Assembly: GCA_041629655.1 (NCBI GenBank)
Contig: JBFKMV010000247.1
Location: 1 to 5,524, forward strand
Direction: 5' to 3'
Source: JBFKMV01 sp041629655
GTDB lineage: Bacteria; Acidobacteriota; Polarisedimenticolia; Polarisedimenticolales; Polarisedimenticolaceae
Length of the DNA stretch: 5,524 nucleotides
Shown here in pieces: positions 4,534 to 5,524 of this stretch. A program made the translations under genes and the position numbers. The first letter of the stretch is position 1, and each line of letters opens with the position of its first letter. Under the pieces are notes generated by a model. That model was not told where the DNA came from, made no database searches, and was given only the letters and a program-made list of their open reading frames with translations.

Positions 4534-5524
4534 CCCTCGCCCCGGCGCAGCGCCAGGACCACGGCCAACGCGAAGAACGCGAGCCACAGCGGCCACGGCC
4601 CGCCGAAGGCGACCAGGATCGCGCCGGCGACCAGCGACGCGCCGGCGATCATCGTGCCGCGGATCCCGGCCAGCGGGTTCGGCGGAGGCTGCCGGGTGGT
4701 CTTCTCCAGAAAGCGCAGTCCCTCGGTGATCAACAGCGGCGCCTTGACCAGCGCGTCGACGACCTCCGGCGCCCCGCGCAACGCCTCGCGCGCGATCCGC
4801 AGCGGGCTGAACTGGCGCATGAAGATCCGGCCGATGTGGGTCTGCGACACCGCGACCACGTCGAACCCGGGACGCAGGATCTGCCCGACCCCCTCGAACG
4901 TCACCAGCGCCTTGACCATCAACACCAGCTCGACCGGGAAGTACACGCGGTACTGCCCGGCCTTGCCCAGCGAGCGCAGGATCAGCTCGCCCAGCGAGAA
5001 GTCCTCGAAGGTGGCGGTCTTGGACCAGCGGCGGCTGATGTCCTCGACCTCGCGGCGGAAACCGGCGGGGTCGGCCCCGGGCCCCGGCTCTGCGATCGCG
5101 GTCAAGAAACGCGCCGCGTTCTCCGAGTCGCCCATCACCAGGCAGTAGTAGTAGTAGAGCAGCGTCCGGCGCAGCTCGTCGTCGAACCTGCCGACCATCC
5201 CCAGGTCGATGAAGCCGCAGCGCGTTCCCGTGAGGATCAGCAGGTTCGCCGGGTGCAGGTCGGCGTGGAAGAACCCGTCCTGGTACAGCATGCGGATGAT
5301 CGCCGCCGCCCCGAGATCGATCAGCCGGTCGCGCTCGGCGCCGGTCAGCGACTGCGCGCTCGGATCGCTGGGCTTGATCCCGTCCAAAAACTCCATCGTC
5401 AGCACGCTGTCGCCGGAGTAGCGCCGGTAGATCTTCGGGAACACGATGTCCGGCGTGTCCTTGAAGTTGGCCGCGAACGTCTCGGCGTTGTCGGCCTCGC
5501 GCCGCAGGTCGACCTCGCGCAGCG
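4530..5524 (-). CDS. ABC1/UbiB-family atypical kinase-like protein, N-terminus cut by window edge
   Basis: The frame reads leftwards from the window edge (first full codon at 5522) to the TGA at 4532-4530, giving 330 visible residues; the N-terminus with the KxGQ motif is outside. The visible order fits the ABC1/ADCK/UbiB family: LREVDLRREADNAE at the start (ExD motif), VLTMEFLDGIK (hinge region), then the catalytic-loop motif FFHADLHPANLL (about residues 84-95). FIDLGMVGR follows, with the metal-binding Asp near residue 106 replacing kinase DFG. The C-terminus has two predicted membrane helices separated by GGPWPL, as in UbiB. The family comprises membrane-associated ATPases/kinases acting in ubiquinone synthesis or lipid homeostasis. 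The usual HPGN is HPAN here, a conservative change. GTG at 5444 is internal, since homology continues upstream of it. It overlaps the acyltransferase by 4 nt, indicating translational coupling. True UbiB versus another ABC1 subgroup cannot be settled, so no symbol is given. Confidence 0.92.
   Translation of the reverse strand, partial: LREVDLRREADNAETFAANFKDTPDIVFPKIYRRYSGDSVLTMEFLDGIKPSDPSAQSLTGAERDRLIDLGAAAIIRMLYQDGFFHADLHPANLLILTGTRCGFIDLGMVGRFDDELRRTLLYYYYCLVMGDSENAARFLTAIAEPGPGADPAGFRREVEDISRRWSKTATFEDFSLGELILRSLGKAGQYRVYFPVELVLMVKALVTFEGVGQILRPGFDVVAVSQTHIGRIFMRQFSPLRIAREALRGAPEVVDALVKAPLLITEGLRFLEKTTRQPPPNPLAGIRGTMIAGASLVAGAILVAFGGPWPLWLAFFALAVVLALRRGEG

Noticed and set aside
4534..4596. 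Longer acyltransferase start at ATG 4596
   Set aside because: It adds 21 non-conserved Gly/Arg/Ala residues and a long overlap with the ABC1 gene, whereas GTG 4533 gives a classical 4-nt overlap.
2875..5148. Very long open frame (757 codons) on the plus strand
   Set aside because: It overlaps the patatin gene in another frame and is antisense to the acyltransferase and ABC1 genes; no domain is recognisable, so it is a GC-rich shadow frame.
1..5524. CRISPR array, tRNA, rRNA, insertion sequence or attachment site
   Set aside because: No regularly spaced repeats, tRNA-like arms, transposase motifs or terminal inverted repeats were seen; apart from the 541-737 intergenic region the window is filled by coding genes.

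Overview
The window is GC-rich bacterial DNA with dense genes and strong G/C preference at third codon positions. A PHA-granule regulator, two PhaF/PhaI-type granule proteins and an ABC1/UbiB-family kinase together suggest a Gram-negative, polyhydroxyalkanoate (PHA)-storing bacterium of proteobacterial or related type. The sequence alone does not fix the lineage. There are no RNA genes, mobile elements or CRISPR arrays.

Layout. (1) Bases 1-540 (+) are the C-terminal end of a CHAT-domain protein with its His/Cys dyad visible; its N-terminus lies outside the window. (2) Bases 541-737 are a 197-nt intergenic region with a G+C hairpin, an AT-rich island, a near-consensus sigma70-type promoter (TTGACG-N17-TATAAC, 665-693) and two copies of the inverted repeat TGCCGC-N3-GCGGCA (547-561 and 705-719), plus a degenerate copy inside the promoter spacer. 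(3) Bases 738-3367 (+) form a tight four-gene operon with gaps of 14, 11 and 7 nt: a PhaR-type PHA regulator, a small PhaI-like phasin, a PhaF-like phasin with a histone-H1-like basic tail, and a patatin-like phospholipase. (4) Bases 3364-5524 (-) form a convergent operon: an ABC1/UbiB-family kinase-like protein (N-terminus outside the window), then a PlsC-superfamily acyltransferase overlapping it by 4 nt (GTGA). The two operons meet tail to tail, and their stop codons share one CTAG.

How the genes may work together. By family knowledge, PhaR binds both DNA and nascent PHA and represses phasin genes until granules form. The phasins coat the granule, and a PhaF-type tail can tether granules to the nucleoid. 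The inverted repeats around the phaR promoter fit autoregulation of the whole operon. The patatin-like enzyme as last gene is the least expected part; it may act on granule-surface lipid or on the polyester, but that is inference. The minus-strand pair points to membrane lipid or quinone metabolism and has no evident link to the PHA operon. No PHA synthase (phaC), phaA/phaB or classical depolymerase lies in the window.
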